Part shown: positions 44,471 through 57,802 of the stretch, one piece after another
How positions within the stretch are numbered: position 1 is the first letter of the stretch
Layout: each line of letters begins with the position of its first letter
Assembly (NCBI GenBank): GCA_910591455.2
Contig: OU342816.1
Coordinates: 12,466,638-12,530,637, forward strand
Reading direction: 5' to 3'
DNA: 64,000 nt
Source of the DNA: Pholis gunnellus
Taxonomy: Eukaryota > Chordata > Actinopteri > Perciformes > Pholidae
Notes under the pieces: model-generated
Told to the model about the DNA's origin: nothing
The model's database searches: none
The model's input: only the letters and a program-made list of their open reading frames with translations
Made by a program: the position numbers and the translations under genes

Positions 44471-44519
<49 letters not shown>
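44471..44519. repeat. Poly(G) run, 49 bases
   Basis: An uninterrupted homopolymer of G, exceptional in vertebrate DNA. It gives rise to spurious poly-Gly and poly-Pro frames. Confidence 0.95.
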
Positions 44520-44520
<1 letters not shown>

Positions 44521-46436
44521 ACCAGACACTGGTGTTTTGTGCTGTGGCTGAAACTGAAGCACTCATGCGGCGCATTTGGTCAGATGGTTGGGAACAGGAG
44601 GAGCACACTGGCCCCTCTGTGCTGCTGGAGGAGGAGGACGAGGAGGCCGCTGACCCGGCTCGACTCCGCTGCACCCACACGGTCCGACCTGGACCCTGAC
44701 CGGAGACAGTTTGTGCAGAGGAGACGTGCACGTAGGTGTAATGCATGCGTACGTACAGACAACTCATAGAGGCGTGCAAACCGCAAAGCATGCATCCGCC
44801 TTCCACACACAGGTGCAACACCTGTTGTCCCGAAAGTCATCAGAGGTTGCACTACTCTGAATAGTCGTTGGCTGTGAATGGTTGTACGTACACAGTGCAT
44901 AATAAGTTGACACAGAGACAAAAACAATCAAACATGTGGCAATGAATACACACATTTGGCTGTCGTTGCAATACACATGGTTGTATCGTATATGTGATTT
45001 GCAGGAAGTTTAAAGACGAAAGGAAGCCAGAAACAAAAGATGAGAGCAAATAGAGACTCAAAGCCGTGGGCCATACATGTAAACCTGCTCTGGGTGTTGA
45101 AACATGACCTCTTTCTCCGTATGTCTCGCTTATTCCGTCTCTCTCTCTCTCAGGTAACAAACAGATGTGCTGCAGAAACAGCAAGTCCAACAAAACAGAA
45201 TAAGTTTGAATCGTGCAGTCATTTGAGGACATTTCAGGCTCTAGTTGGGGGTTTGGAACTGCATACGATTTGTAGTTTGCTTTTAACGTGGTGGGGCCGG
45301 TTGTTCCTTTAACAGTGGAGAATGAATCTCGGTGTGTGTGTGGTTCTCACTCGGGTGTTTACATTCTTTCAGTGACCTTTCACACAGCCCACCTCTACGA
45401 GGATGAACTCACTGGTTTGGCTGTGTGTGAGTGTGAGGTTAGTTCAGGTTCAGCAGCAGTAAGGAGGAGTGGAGGCACTCGCCAAAGAAATTCTAAAAAC
45501 GTGTGAAAATGTTGCTAAAAGTGATCCAAATGGATCATGCAAGGGATACTTTATATCAGATTTAAAAATAATAGGAAATTCCTTTATCAAATAGCCTAAT
45601 GCTGTTGTAATGAAATCATTATCACTCTCTGAAATCTATTGAACGTGTCGGAGTGAGATAATGGACAAGGATGTAGCAGGAAGGTGTCAGACTTGTAAAT
45701 AAGTTAACAGCGTGTTGGTTTCTTGATGTTTACACGTCCCCGTAATGGAAGTGTGATCCTGTTGTAGTTCCACCTCACCCTTTGTACTATGCATCATGTG
45801 AGACTTTCACTGGCATCGCTGGTTTCAGGGGAATAAATGTATTATTCAATTGTGTCTTTTAACAGTGAAATGATTGACTTAATCAGGCTCAAGAGAGGAT
45901 TTGTAATGGAACAGCTAACATGATTTAGATAGAAATCAGCTGATGTGATCAGGTACCAGCAGTTTTTTTTTGTATATGTAATATTTTAGTAAGAACTGAA
46001 GATTTAATTAAAATTACACTTTAGCCCCAAAAGAGTGAGATTGTGCTTGTAAAGTAGAGCAACACTGAAAACTATCAGCTGCCCAAAGTCCATCTGACCC
46101 GTTATTATCAAGAGTTTAACGGGTAATAAAGTTAGACTGTTCAGGATGACGTATTAGAGATACGCTCAAGACATTACCTCATGCAGAAGAACCTTTTATA
46201 TTTTAGAAGTGCGGTACATCGTAGTTGTGCTATAACATAATTAAACTGCAGTTAGCATGGAGGCTAGTTAGCATAGGGAGTGGCATGCTGCTTTATGAAA
46301 GTCATCATGACGCCGTGCTCTGTTTAGAAACCAGTGACCCTGGAGAGGATGATAAGACGATGAATGCACCTTTTTAGTGCGCGATCGTGACATGTAGGTG
46401 TTCAGTTACACTCTGACACAGTTACAGGAAGGTCTC

Positions 46437-46690
46437 TTTAACCCTCATCCTACCAACATATTTAACATACAGCTACTACCGACTGGGGACCCCAAATATG
46501 AACTAATAGAAGAAATAACCATCTTAGCAAAATGTTAACTTATTTCTTCTTAAAACATTATACGTTTTGTAATTAAGGTCATCTGAAAAAAGAACAAAAA
46601 ACCTGATAATTCTTTTTAAAAAGTTACAGTTAATTTACAGACCTAAAGTATATGACAAAAACAAGACTTCCTAGTTGGTAGGTCAAAGAT
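46437..46690. mobile_element. Possible short inverted-repeat element
   Basis: The left end CTTTAACCCTCATCCTACCA resembles, inverted, the right end TAGTTGGTAGGTCAAAGAT (reverse complement ATCTTTGACCTACCAACTA). The core is AT-rich and non-coding. Moderately diverged; limits approximate. Confidence 0.4.
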
Positions 46691-48380
46691 CGAGGTGGAA
46701 GATGTGATTCTCTAACTTCAGAGCGCAGAGGAGGAAGAGAGAGGCCGGCTTAAGACGCCACATACAGGTTCACATTTGTCCCACAAGATTAATAAGTAAT
46801 GGGAGGGAAATCTGCGGTTGTTGTAACGAGCTGGCATGTTGCGAAAGGATTTATGAGGATATAGCTAATCAGGATGAACACGGAAGTGAGTAAATATTAC
46901 TTTAACCACAATTATCTCATTGTGGTCGAACTTGCTCTACTTGATGAGTGTGTATGTGTGTGGGTTTTTTTCTAAATTGGAACTTAAACTTGTGACCGTG
47001 TTTTTTTTGTGATAATTATAAATATGAAGGTGAAGCTGGCCCAGTGCAAGAACCTTTGGCGTGACCGACATATCCATAATCACTGTAAAGGCTTTCCTCT
47101 AAAGTATTATGGCTTTTGTATGGAGGTCACCATCGTGGAGCTTTCAGCACATAGAGAACCAGACATTTCCCTCAGGAGTTTGTGAAGAGCAACATAGAGC
47201 TAAAAGGAGAGTGAATATTAGACAAAGCTTCTTCAGGTGGCCAGAAACACAACTAATTAAATCCTAATGATGCTCAATGACTGCCAGATGTGTAAACTGG
47301 AAGGTTAAGGAAGTTGCTGCAGGTTTAAGTTACTAGTTCCTACCCTGTTACAAGTTTAACATGTTTGCAGTTATTGGCCTTGAAGGGAAAAACACCTTCC
47401 TGCAATACATAAGTGTTTTAAGCTATAAAGTCACTTATTTATAGTAAAAGAAAAAAAATGACTCAAACATTAACAGTCCTCCCAGCTCTCTTTCGCCACC
47501 TTTTGTCCTGTTTCTTCTCCTCCAGGGGGCTTTTTCTTTTTTACCTGGGTTTGACCACCGACTGGTCTGCAGTTGTGATGAGTTATTCTCAGACGGTCCT
47601 TCTTTTGTCAGGGGAACAGAGAGGCCTCTTCAGGTCCCGTAGAGAGCAGATGGACGAGCAGGAGACAAGCGGCTGACCGAGGTTATTGTTGACTAATGCG
47701 AGACCCCCTGAGGGCGGGCTGGACAGTGTGTGTGGTTATGTGTCTGTTTGGTTATCCAACAGGACCACACCTACACTATTGTATGGCCCTATAGGCCCCA
47801 TCGGGATGTGCCAGTGTCGTATGTCATGTTTGTGAGTGACCTCGTAAAGGCAGCTTTTAAACGCGCGTCTTACTCCTTTTTCTCTAGCTTTTGGGGGAAA
47901 TGTAGAGAGACAACAAACCATGTAAATATAGCCATGGAGTCAGTAAAGGTGCTCTGTTGCAGTTTGTACCACACAGAGCGACCCCTCTTCCTCTGTGTCG
48001 GCTTGAGAGTTCATGTGAGCACTGTACCTCCACAACACGCTGCGTGAACAGGTCTGCTCCCGTTTCACAGCCTCCTGATGAGAAGGTGTGGGTGAGGGGT
48101 GGTCAGCGAGACTTGAGCCGGCCACGGGCGCAGTGATATGGCTGTGATATGGTGGGATAAGAGAGTCACTTACAGCTGTCTGACATGGCAGGAAGTGGAG
48201 GCTTGAGGTCTATTTTTATGTGTGTGTCCAGTCGGAGCCTGAGTGGCCTCGACACCGGGGTTGTGACTCGGTTATATTTTCACTCTTAAGTTGCTGAAAT
48301 AAAACGGCTTAGTAAATAAATATGACTGATAAGTAGCGTGCCAGTTGACTAGATACAGGACACCATTTCAAGTAAGTTAG

Positions 48381-48553
48381 GTGTGAAACAATTACTCGAT
48401 AATTGGACAGATTAATCTAGTGTCAATGATTTTTCAAGCAAAACATAGTGAACGTTCTCCAGAGCTAAAACGATGTCTTTGTTTTTATATCATTGTGAAA
48501 ATCGAAAAAGGAAATCGTCAGATTAATTCTAACTAATCGTTAGTTGCAGCCCT
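48381..48553. mobile_element. Interspersed nonautonomous DNA-transposon-like repeat, copy B (internally deleted)
   Basis: Ends in AACTAATCGTTAGTTGCAGC, the characteristic terminus of the same teleost repeat family as the copy at 36994-37245. The middle (TTTTTCAAGCAAAACAT) is also typical. Much of the interior is missing. Confidence 0.6.
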
Positions 48554-48829
48554 TTATTTATATGATTTTTTTTTAAAACATTTTGTCTGCCGATAATGGT
48601 GCTAGAAAGAAAGATCTAATACAAACGTAAGACTTGCATTCAGCCGTAGCCATGAGAGGGTATTTTTCACTTCTTTGCATCATAAGAAGGGGAAAGTTTT
48701 ATGATCAATACTTCCTCAGGCAGCACATCTGACTACCAGACCAGGTTTTTCTTCCTCCCGGGTTACAAAGTCCAGAGTGTGTGCAGAGTTTTCTGGTGAA
48801 TTTTAATCTGTGTAATTTATTTTACAGCC

Positions 48830-48833
<4 letters not shown>

Positions 48834-48867
<34 letters not shown>
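48834..48867. repeat. Poly(C) run, 34 bases
   Basis: An uninterrupted C homopolymer, followed by TCCTCTAATACG. Confidence 0.95.
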
Positions 48868-48870
<3 letters not shown>

Positions 48871-50293
48871 TCTAATACGCCTCTCATCCCTCGCTCTGAG
48901 GTAGGAAACCTGCCCTGCCAGCAGTAAAAAGGAGCCCATTGTGATCAGCTCCCCCAAAATGAACCACGGAGGAAACACAATGGAGATTAGAAATCACTTG
49001 ACTCCTGAGCGCGACGATCAGTGCTATTAGGCTACTGTATGAGTTTCAAAAGCGGGACAATTAAAGGTTGACACAAAGTGTTTAGTGTCTGCAGAGGCGC
49101 AGGTATGATGGGAGATCTATAGCCTGAGGTCTGTAGCCTGCAGTGCAGGTGGGACTGTAATTATCAGCACATTAGACTCACTTTGTTCTGTCCATGGAGC
49201 TCCGACACATGTTGTCACAATCTACTGAGACGGAGGTGGGAGGACCGCAAAATCACAATCCACGCGGGCAACAGCGCTAACAAAGAACAACTGAATCCCG
49301 GATAAAACAATAATTTCCTTTTTCATTGTTACATTATTTTCATTACATAGCTTTCTGGAGCATAAAGCAAACTTCTCAGGAGGAAAAGCGCTTAGCCAGG
49401 ATTACTGAGTTTGAGAGACTTAGGGGAAAAATGGGTTGGCTGTGTGTGTGTGTGATCATCAGCTTCATGGTCTGAACTATGACAACACGGGCTAAATGCT
49501 AACTCAGTGTCCACGTGGAAAAGATGAATTCAATGTCAGAAGCTGTTGCTGTTAACTGGTGTGCTTTAAAAAACGGTAGCAGCACTAGTTTGTACAGTAT
49601 GTGGGCATGGAGAAGCCATTGAGGAACATGTTGAAAGCTGAGATCTTTGCACTCTCAAATTTAAAGCTGCAGTTTTGCTTTTTCTAGCGTTAAACTGTCC
49701 ACTAAATCACATTTATTCAAGGGCTCATTTTACACAGAAATCCCCCTGTAGGCTTGATGTGCAGATTGAGCGAACACGAGGAGCAGGAGAGAGGAGAAAA
49801 ATGATCCAGTTTATTGGAAAGCTTCCCTTTTTGTGTTTGGGGCCTAACTGAAGGCCTTTTACAGTTATGACGGGTGACGCAAAGGCTCTTCATTATGTAA
49901 TAACAGCTGCTGAGGGGTCATCAGCTGTAATTGGAATTCTGTTGTCACTGCTGTGCGAGTTCTTTTGTCCTTTTATAGCTTTTGGTTTGTTTGTTTTTGG
50001 ATGCGAGGAAGCCAAAGACACGTTCCGTCTCAAACGTTTGAACTGAATCCAAGCAATAAATTGAGCTTGAGCCAACACAGTGGACACATTTCATCAGCTC
50101 TGCACATAAATTAAACAGCTCAGGCCACCAGAAATGGCAGCTTTGGCTAAATCGGATACCTTGAGGGATGTGATCAAGCTATCTGCTATTTTTTTTCAAC
50201 ATCAAATTGTGCCTCACAAGGTGTTTGCTGTGGTCTTCTCTGGACCAATCAGTTAAACGTTTGTAGGCGTTTGAATCAGCATCTGTCGGCAGC

Positions 50294-50316
50294 GGGGGGG
50301 GGGGGGGGGGGGGGGG
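50294..50316. repeat. Poly(G) run, 23 bases
   Basis: G homopolymer after GTCGGCAGC; the third long G/C run in the same intron. Confidence 0.95.
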
Positions 50317-53300
50317 ACCTGTCTCAGTTCCCAAAGTTTATGGACAAAAAGTGCTTATTTGGACAAATAGAGAGCCAAAGTGATCTCTGACCAGTAACTG
50401 TGATACGGTGAAAGCAGTACGTTTGTGTGTTTTACAGCGATGATTCATGAAGAACTGGACTGAGTAGATAAACGCAAAGTAAATATTTCCTCATGTATTT
50501 TCTTCAGACTTTAAAATCAGCAAAGAAGATCAGGTGAAACAATTGTGAACATTGAAACGTGTCGTTTTCCACAGGAAAGCTCTCGGTGCTGCACTCACCT
50601 GTGTTTTAGATATTAGTGGTAAACAGAGCAGGAGACAAAGAGATTTGAAAGGCCAATAAATGACAGGATTTTGAAGAACGGTAATACGAGACGGAACAAT
50701 TCTGCATGTAAGGACACCTGTTACCCACAAGACATCTGTATCTTCACCTGCTTCATTATGGATCATCGCTTCCTCTTGGATTAATGAGCTCAGGATAATT
50801 TGCACACTTGTGCAATGGACACTTTTTTTATGTGCTTTATTTCCCCCGACAGTCGTTCTGAAGTATTTGCTCAGATATGTTGTTGCAGCCATGTTGGGGT
50901 CAGTGGGGGAAGTGAATTTGAACCGTTCGCCCTCACACCCCGGCGGGTTCTTTTGCAATTCAAATCTCTGGCGCCACACTGAGCAAACGCTTCCTTGTTG
51001 TCCTGCCCGCCGCCGCTCTGCAAGGCAGCGTGTCGTGTATCTGGACCGTCCTTTTTCATGCTGCTTAAAGCATCCTGACAGGTATGAAAGGAGAGATCAG
51101 AGGCACGTCTAATCACTTTCATCACGCCGTATTAGATCGTTGACGGTGACCCAGTTTCTCACACCTTTTTATTCTTATTCATGCCCAGACATGATGTCAG
51201 AGTGTAACAGCAGGAGCTCCACGCATGAACGACTCCCGCTGTCAGGAAGCCTTTCCCTCTGACGTCAATGCAGCATTCGTGTGTATGTGAGCCTTCAAAA
51301 TGACCACAAGGATGCACGCGCATGGCCGAAATGGTACTGGTTAGAAATGTTCTGAGACTAGAGGAAGGACCCCTTTCATGCAAACAAGACTAAACATATT
51401 CACTATTCAAAATTAGAGTTGTTGCTAGGTGGACTGAGGGCTAGCTGTTTCCACTCTTTATGCTAAGCTAATTGCCTACTAGCTGTAGCTTCGTATTAGC
51501 GTTCAGACACGAGAGAAAACACCTGTGAGTGTGTGCAAGGCCCCTAAACAAGCACAGAATGGTACTTTGCTTCATGCTTAAATCTAGCAGGTTTTTTTGG
51601 GTAGCTGTGTGGGAGTGTCTTTACTGTTTGAGACTGGAATGTGTTTTTTCCCCCTTTAAACTAGTCCCTGTATAGCTTTCATTATATTCTGTGGTCTAAA
51701 ATGTCCGTTCATTGGCTGTAATTGCCTCATATTAGAAGGGTCTCGGGGAGCAATAAGGCCGTACGAGGGATGCTGCTGTCGTGGAGCTCAGCAGGTAATT
51801 TAGTACTGTAACCTGACTTTGGCCACTCCAGGAGGTCGGACGATTCCAGGAGGGGAAAACACACACTTGTAATGATGTAGTCTGAAAGGGAAAAGGATAG
51901 CGTGTTGATGTGGGGATTTATGATTTGTTTGACTGCAGAAAAATGGGGATGAAGTTCTGTGTGTTTTCCCATGAAAGATGTCGCTGTGCGGTGTCTAAAT
52001 AACCCACGGCTATAGACGCAGCACGTCCGTCTGTTGGAGCTGAAATGTCTGGAGAAGACTAAGTGAAGTCAGATGAATTCTAAATTGAAGGCGTACTCTG
52101 TCACTCAGTGCTATTGCTTAACACTTTTTTGGCAATTCACGTCTGGCGCTGAGGCCTCTCTGCAGAAATTGCCCTTGGCGCGTTGCTAATCTGGCACTTG
52201 TTCCCTTGCATATTCCCATCACTGCAGGCTTAAATATCTAATGCCATTATGTAATGGCTATTGAAACTAAAACGTTGTCCTTGTGATTTAATACAGCCTC
52301 TTGATGTGAAATAATCAGGATGCCTTACTGAATGTGACGTCCAAGCCTCGTTTTAAGATCCATATTCTCATATGTGAACATTTTTCTGATAAACAGCATT
52401 ACAAGCTGCTGAAAGTCTGATTCTTTGATTTGCATGTTTCGTTTTACATCCTTGAACTGAGAGCCCTGTGCTGAATATAACAACCTGTTTGCTGTACCTG
52501 CCCTAGCACATTCCTTTCAGTGGGCCAAACAACCAAACCAGTGATAAGGCACAGCGGGTCAGAGGGCCACGCCGCCGTAAAGTGTCATGTGTTTGGCCTG
52601 CTGATCGATGTTCTCCCCATGCTTACCTAATACTGATAGTGGATGGTTTTATTGTATGGTTTTTATATTGTTAGTCGTTTAAAGTTGTCTGGCAGACATG
52701 CTGAGTCTCACCGTCTGTCACTTTCTCCTCTATATCGAGTGCTCTTTGAGGCACAATGGTGCTTTGTGCTAAATGCTAAAGATCACCGCTCTATCACCAT
52801 GTGAGTTAAGCACGAGAACATGCTCATATCTGCCAATTAGCGCTAAGCATAAAGTACAGCTGAGGCTGATGGGAAGTCCATTAGCTTTTCAGGTATTTGG
52901 TTATTTGTAATTGACATATTAAATCTATGACTTCAGGGATCATCCAAGTTATTCACCTTGTGGGTGTGATAGAGGAAAAGTCAGTGAATCACCAACGTTG
53001 ATTGGATGCATCCTCTGGGAACCATGAATGTTTTGTCCCAATCCACTGCATAGATGTTGAGATATTTCTCTGGATATCTGCTGCTATCATAGACGGACCT
53101 AGACAGTAACAACACAAATAACATTGTGATTTTACCACTGCATCAGCTCAGTATCAGTGTAGAAGTAGAATTGTGCATACACCACAACTTCATAAACGCT
53201 AAATAACTCACTCTTCTGTAAGACACAAGCAAATTGTCTTTTTTTTCCGTCTGTGCTAAACAATCCTCAAAGCTTAGCAGAACAGAAGTCACTGTATTCA

Positions 53301-56300
53301 AATTGTGAGAAACAAGAAAGAACCAGCTCATACTGTACTGGCCTTTATGCCACCCCGTTCTTTTTTCATAAGTCAATTAACAGCTTTTGGATTGTACAAG
53401 CATTAATACATAAGTAACAATAAACACTTGGAAAATGTACATATATAGCGGCTTCCACAAGGACTTCATTGTTCCTTACTCTGTTTGTATTGAAACTTAT
53501 TTACTAAGCTTTATTTCATGTCGACATTTTATGAAACACAAAAGTGATTCATAAACTGATCCATAAGTGCGCTCACTAATAGCTCTAAATATTGGAATTT
53601 GTTTGATCTGATATTAGCATCTGTTTCAGTGATTCAGTGGTGAGTGTATCACAGACTCTCAGTGATGAGATAGAAGCCACTGTGAGATGAACGATTAATG
53701 ATCGATGAGATAAATTCATCCAAACAGACCAATCTGAGCCTCAGCTACAGGAGACACTTGGGACCCAAGAACAATAGATGTATTTTTTTTTCTTTTTAAG
53801 GATAATGTTTTCCCGTAATGATGGAGTCATCGAGGCTTTTCCCACCTTTTGAACAGGAAGTGGATCATTTGTTATTGTGTGTTTCTTTTCCTGTGGTGTT
53901 TGTCCTCAGCTTCCTGCCGGGCTGCCTCTTCTTCCTCCTTTCACACATTCCTGGTGCTGGTCCTCTTTCGTCGCTGTGGCTCCCTCGTTGTTGTTGGTGG
54001 TATCACACCTTTGCGCTGAATAAGGAAATCTTTTTGCTTTGAAGAGATGCGATTAGGTGCTGTCCCTTGTTTTAAGCCAGTGAAACATGTGAGCACAAAT
54101 TAATGTTATTTCTTCTTAAAGGTGCATAGACGCATTGTTTGCTGCATAATGTTTTACTTCGTGTCTAAAACGTGGCACTTTGACAGCGTTCAGTTTGGTA
54201 TTAAGTTCCCGGTAACACATTCGCTTCCATAAACGTCCTTTTTTATAATCATTCCGACTTTGACCCTGAACAGCATGTTCTCAGATTTTAATACACATAC
54301 CAAAGACTGGAAACGATACGCCGCAGTAATGGGTGAATTTGCATGCCCCATTTTTAGACCGAACGCACCTACACTCAAACAAAACTCCTGTAGCCTCGTA
54401 CTATTCTAGTGTGGAGGCATTCCTACAGTATCCAGCTAAATTAACCGTGACTAGATCATATTGCAGACCCCCCACAGGGGGTGGGGGGGGGGGTCCTTAA
54501 TACAAAAGTAATTGTCTTCTCTGAAGCCACTTGCAAGTAATACAAAGTCTATCATTCACAGAGTGTACGAGTTTAAAGCTCGGTGCTGTCGGGCACGTTG
54601 CTGTTCCTGGTTAATGGTTGACGAGGGAGGATGCAGAACGCTTAACTGTTTGTTTTATACAGCGGAGGATAATATTAATACACTCTCATCTACCGTGTTG
54701 CATAATATGTGTGTGTGTGTGTGTGGTTAGCAAGTTGCCCTGCCGTCGTGGGTCTATTTAGGTGAATGCAACATTTTTGAACAACATGTAATTTAGTAGT
54801 CCAAATGTTAATATTGTCAAGTAAGTATTTAGGCCAGATCAAGGCAGGAATGCAGAGCTTATTAGAGTGTGACAGCTTGTCTTGATCAGTTAGAGATTTT
54901 AGACAGCGATGTGAGCACTGCCCGGCAACACACAGCCACGGCCTCTCTCCCCCTGCACACTCGCAGACATGTCTTTTTGTGTCTGACGCACATGCAGGAG
55001 AGATTGCAATCGCAGACGTTGGCGATAACGGCGCACGGCAACATGGCTTTCCCTTTTCCCTGCTAATAGATGCTTTGCTCCGTCAGTGGTCAACAGCCGG
55101 CCACTTCCACCTTTTCAAACACAGCTTCCTGTCTGTTTCTGTTTGATCGGGGACAATAGGAATGATGTCTTTCAGGTCCTGTGGGAACCTGGAGTCACAA
55201 GCACAATTAAGTCCGGCCCTGGATGCTACAGACCAGTCTAAAATATCAGTTTTGTTACACTGACAGTAAATGGATTGCAGCCATATATGCAACGACAATG
55301 CATTATTAGTTGTTTCTGAGTTTAAAGTCTTATTCCTCACTGCTGGATGCTTCTGATTGAGAGCACCGGTGCTAACAGTAGTTTTCCATTTAGCTCAGAG
55401 GTCCGTCGACCCATCATCATCTTTATCCGCAGACTTAGCACAGCCAGCAGGGCTAACAAGCTTATTGCTTTTGGCTTGTTAGTTGCTTGGCCGGCTACCA
55501 TGGCATTAGTCACAGTAGTTCCCAAATTTCCTGCTTGTGTCTTTCGTCCCCCCCCCCCCACCCCTCTCTCTCATATCTGTGTCTTCCCCTGTTTCTTCTC
55601 TCACCTTTCATTGTAGTGGTTCTGCTGCGTCTGTTTCATCCCCCTGTACTTCCTGCTTCTGTATTCTCCATCCATCTATTTCCTGTTTGGCTTCTCAGAC
55701 GCCTGGTGGTCCAGTCTCGTGGCTGCATGGGGAAGGTCACGCTGGAACACATAATCACCAATGAATGACAAAAAAAAAAGAAAATCTGAAAGAATTTAAC
55801 AACCCCCCATCATCCATCATTCCTCTCTCGCATCAGCCTCACTCTGTGTTCTCTCGTTGGGTTTGTTTTTAAAAACATATGGTCTTTAAATTCTTGCGGT
55901 TCTTAAGGCACACTCTCTCCTCCCTCCACCACGATACAGTACTTAGTTAGCGCAGTTAGCTGGCAGTAAGTGGTCGTGAGCTTATCCTTGTTTACGCATC
56001 TCTATTTAACTCCCTGTTATGGAGTGTGGAATGTGACTCACTAAAACCTTTATTATCATCTTAAAGCTGAATAGAAACTGGATAAAACAACTTGTATAGC
56101 AAGCGTTGTCAACTTGGGTTTTCTTTAATTTTGTATCTTAAAAAAATAATATTAAAGCTACAGTCTCACGTCTCTCCCCCGTCTCAGTATTACATCACAA
56201 AGAAACGTTGCGTTGTCATCAGGTGGAACAGCAGCTGCAGTAAAAGCAACAACAGCACATCGACGCTGCTCTTTGCTCCACTTTGTCTGACTCTGTGCCA

Positions 56301-57099
56301 ACAGTAACAACAACTCAGCACAGACGAGCAGGAGCACTGCCAGCCACCGTAGAAAACAATAGAGAGGGCAACTAGGGTCTTTGTATGACGTGTCATTGAG
56401 AGAGAGAGTTTGCCTCATGCAAAAGACAGATCAGTGTCTCATTGTGTATTCAACATTTTAAAGCTATTTGAGTGAATTTGGTACTATATGTTCAGATAAG
56501 ATAGTTGCCTCCTCATCTTTATGATGTAATAAAGCCCAGCTCTTATCTATTTAAAGTGTCATTCTCATTTAAACTGACACACTGATTGTACCGTGAACAA
56601 GATTTTATTTCTGTAGAAAAATTGAAAAGAGGCGATTTCTAAATGAATTAAACTCAACGCTTCTACAATACATTCCAGTAACGATGACCTTCGTCAGTCT
56701 TACTGCAGTAGAGAGTATGAGAGATTTCTGCAGCAGGTTAATGGTTAGCTGTGTAATTTCTTTACGACTGTCATTAACTGGGTTTTAAAGAATAGAAGAA
56801 TACAGACTGATCGTTATCATGAATATGAGAGAAAATGAGGGTAATGGTGGGGGGATAGTTAGTCTTTGTGACAGTTTTCTTTTTTCTTCTTGGGTGGAGG
56901 CTGGGAGGTCACCCATCCACCCACCACCATACCCCCTCCCCTCCTCCGTCCTCCCTCCTGCCTTGGCTAGTCTCCATGTGCCGGGCTCAGGGCCTTGGGA
57001 ATGAATGGCGCCCGGCCTCTGCTCCGTCTTTGAAGCCAGCCAGGAATGCGAGGCCTCTCTTTTTTTCCCTTTTTTTTTTTTCTTCCTCCCCTCTCTCTC

Positions 57100-57260
57100 T
57101 CTGTTGTTCAGGCGGCCGGCAGCACTAGCAGCTATCTGCGGCAGTGAAATATTCCCTCCGCTGCGCTCATTGTGCATCGCAGAGCCGGACGTCATCGGCT
57201 GGCCAATCAGTGGCTCCCGCTAGGCAGCTTCGGGTCTCGGTGGGGGGAGAAGGGGACTCG
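57100..57260 (+). promoter_or_regulatory. shroom1: Promoter-like block, candidate proximal shroom1 promoter
   Basis: A GC/CpG-rich patch with a near-CRE (GACGTCAT, 57188-57195) and a CCAAT box (57203-57207) 8 bases further on, followed by G-rich sequence. It lies 2.6 kb before the main shroom1 coding exon on the same strand. The role is inferred. Confidence 0.5.
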
Positions 57261-57435
57261 CTAGAAGTCCTTCTCTCTAATATCTAGCTCTCCTGGTTAC
57301 TTGGTCTGGTCCCTCTTTTAGAGGAAGAAAGATGTTCTGATCATTCAGCAAATCCTTATTTAAGTTGTAACTTAGGACACTTTTCTTTCTCAGATGGAAA
57401 TCAGGAAGGTCAGCGACTTAGACTCAAAGTTTGGG
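57261..57435 (+). other. shroom1: Candidate leader exon of shroom1 (proximal)
   Basis: Ends at a strong donor (AAGTTTGG|GTGAGT, exon end 57435). It contains an ATG at 57394 reading MEIRKVSDLDSKFG. If joined to the exon at 59834 this frame hits TGA three codons later, so it is not the Shroom1 N-terminus; it would be a short upstream frame in a leader. Alternatively, TCTTTCTCAG at 57393 could act as an acceptor. Confidence 0.4.
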
Positions 57436-57759
57436 TGAGTTTTTATTTCTTTCTTGCTAACGGTGCTCTCTGAACTTTACACACAGTCTGCAAGTGGTTC
57501 ATCTCTGAGCGGCTTCGTAGCCTTCTGCCTCGCTGCTGTGACCGTTGATCCAGCCTTCCAACTTGTGTTCAGCTTTCCGGCTGTCATTGTTCACTTCTCT
57601 TGTCTGCTGTTGTTGTGGTTTGCGTGTGAGGGTATTTGTCTGGGCCGGTCAACCCCCCCCTCCTCTTCTCTGTACATTTTGTCACTGCCTGTCCCCTCCA
57701 TCACTTCCACTTGAGCACTCCCTCTCTTTTTGCAGAGGGAAGAGGAGGGCTGGAAACCC

Positions 57760-57802
<43 letters not shown>

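Larger units (their letters stand above)
43630..57099 (+). other. shroom1: Long non-coding stretch, probable shroom1 first intron
   Basis: 13.5 kb with no recognisable coding exon. It holds three long homopolymer G/C runs, a diverged interspersed repeat at 48381-48553 and a possible inverted-repeat element at 46437-46690, all listed separately. Many short open frames occur on both strands, but none has a conserved motif or splice support. Confidence 0.6.

Noticed and set aside
44449..44927. Open frames with poly-Gly, poly-Pro and Arg-rich stretches
   Set aside because: Created by the 49-base G run and a locally GC-rich non-coding patch; no homology recognised, no splice support.
53818..54042. 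Hydrophobic 74-codon open frame resembling a membrane peptide
   Set aside because: T-rich intronic sequence readily gives Leu/Phe/Val frames; no conserved features.
57394..57435. MEIRKVSDLDSKFG as the N-terminal coding exon of shroom1
   Set aside because: Its phase does not fit the exon at 59834: every nearby acceptor tried gives an early stop.
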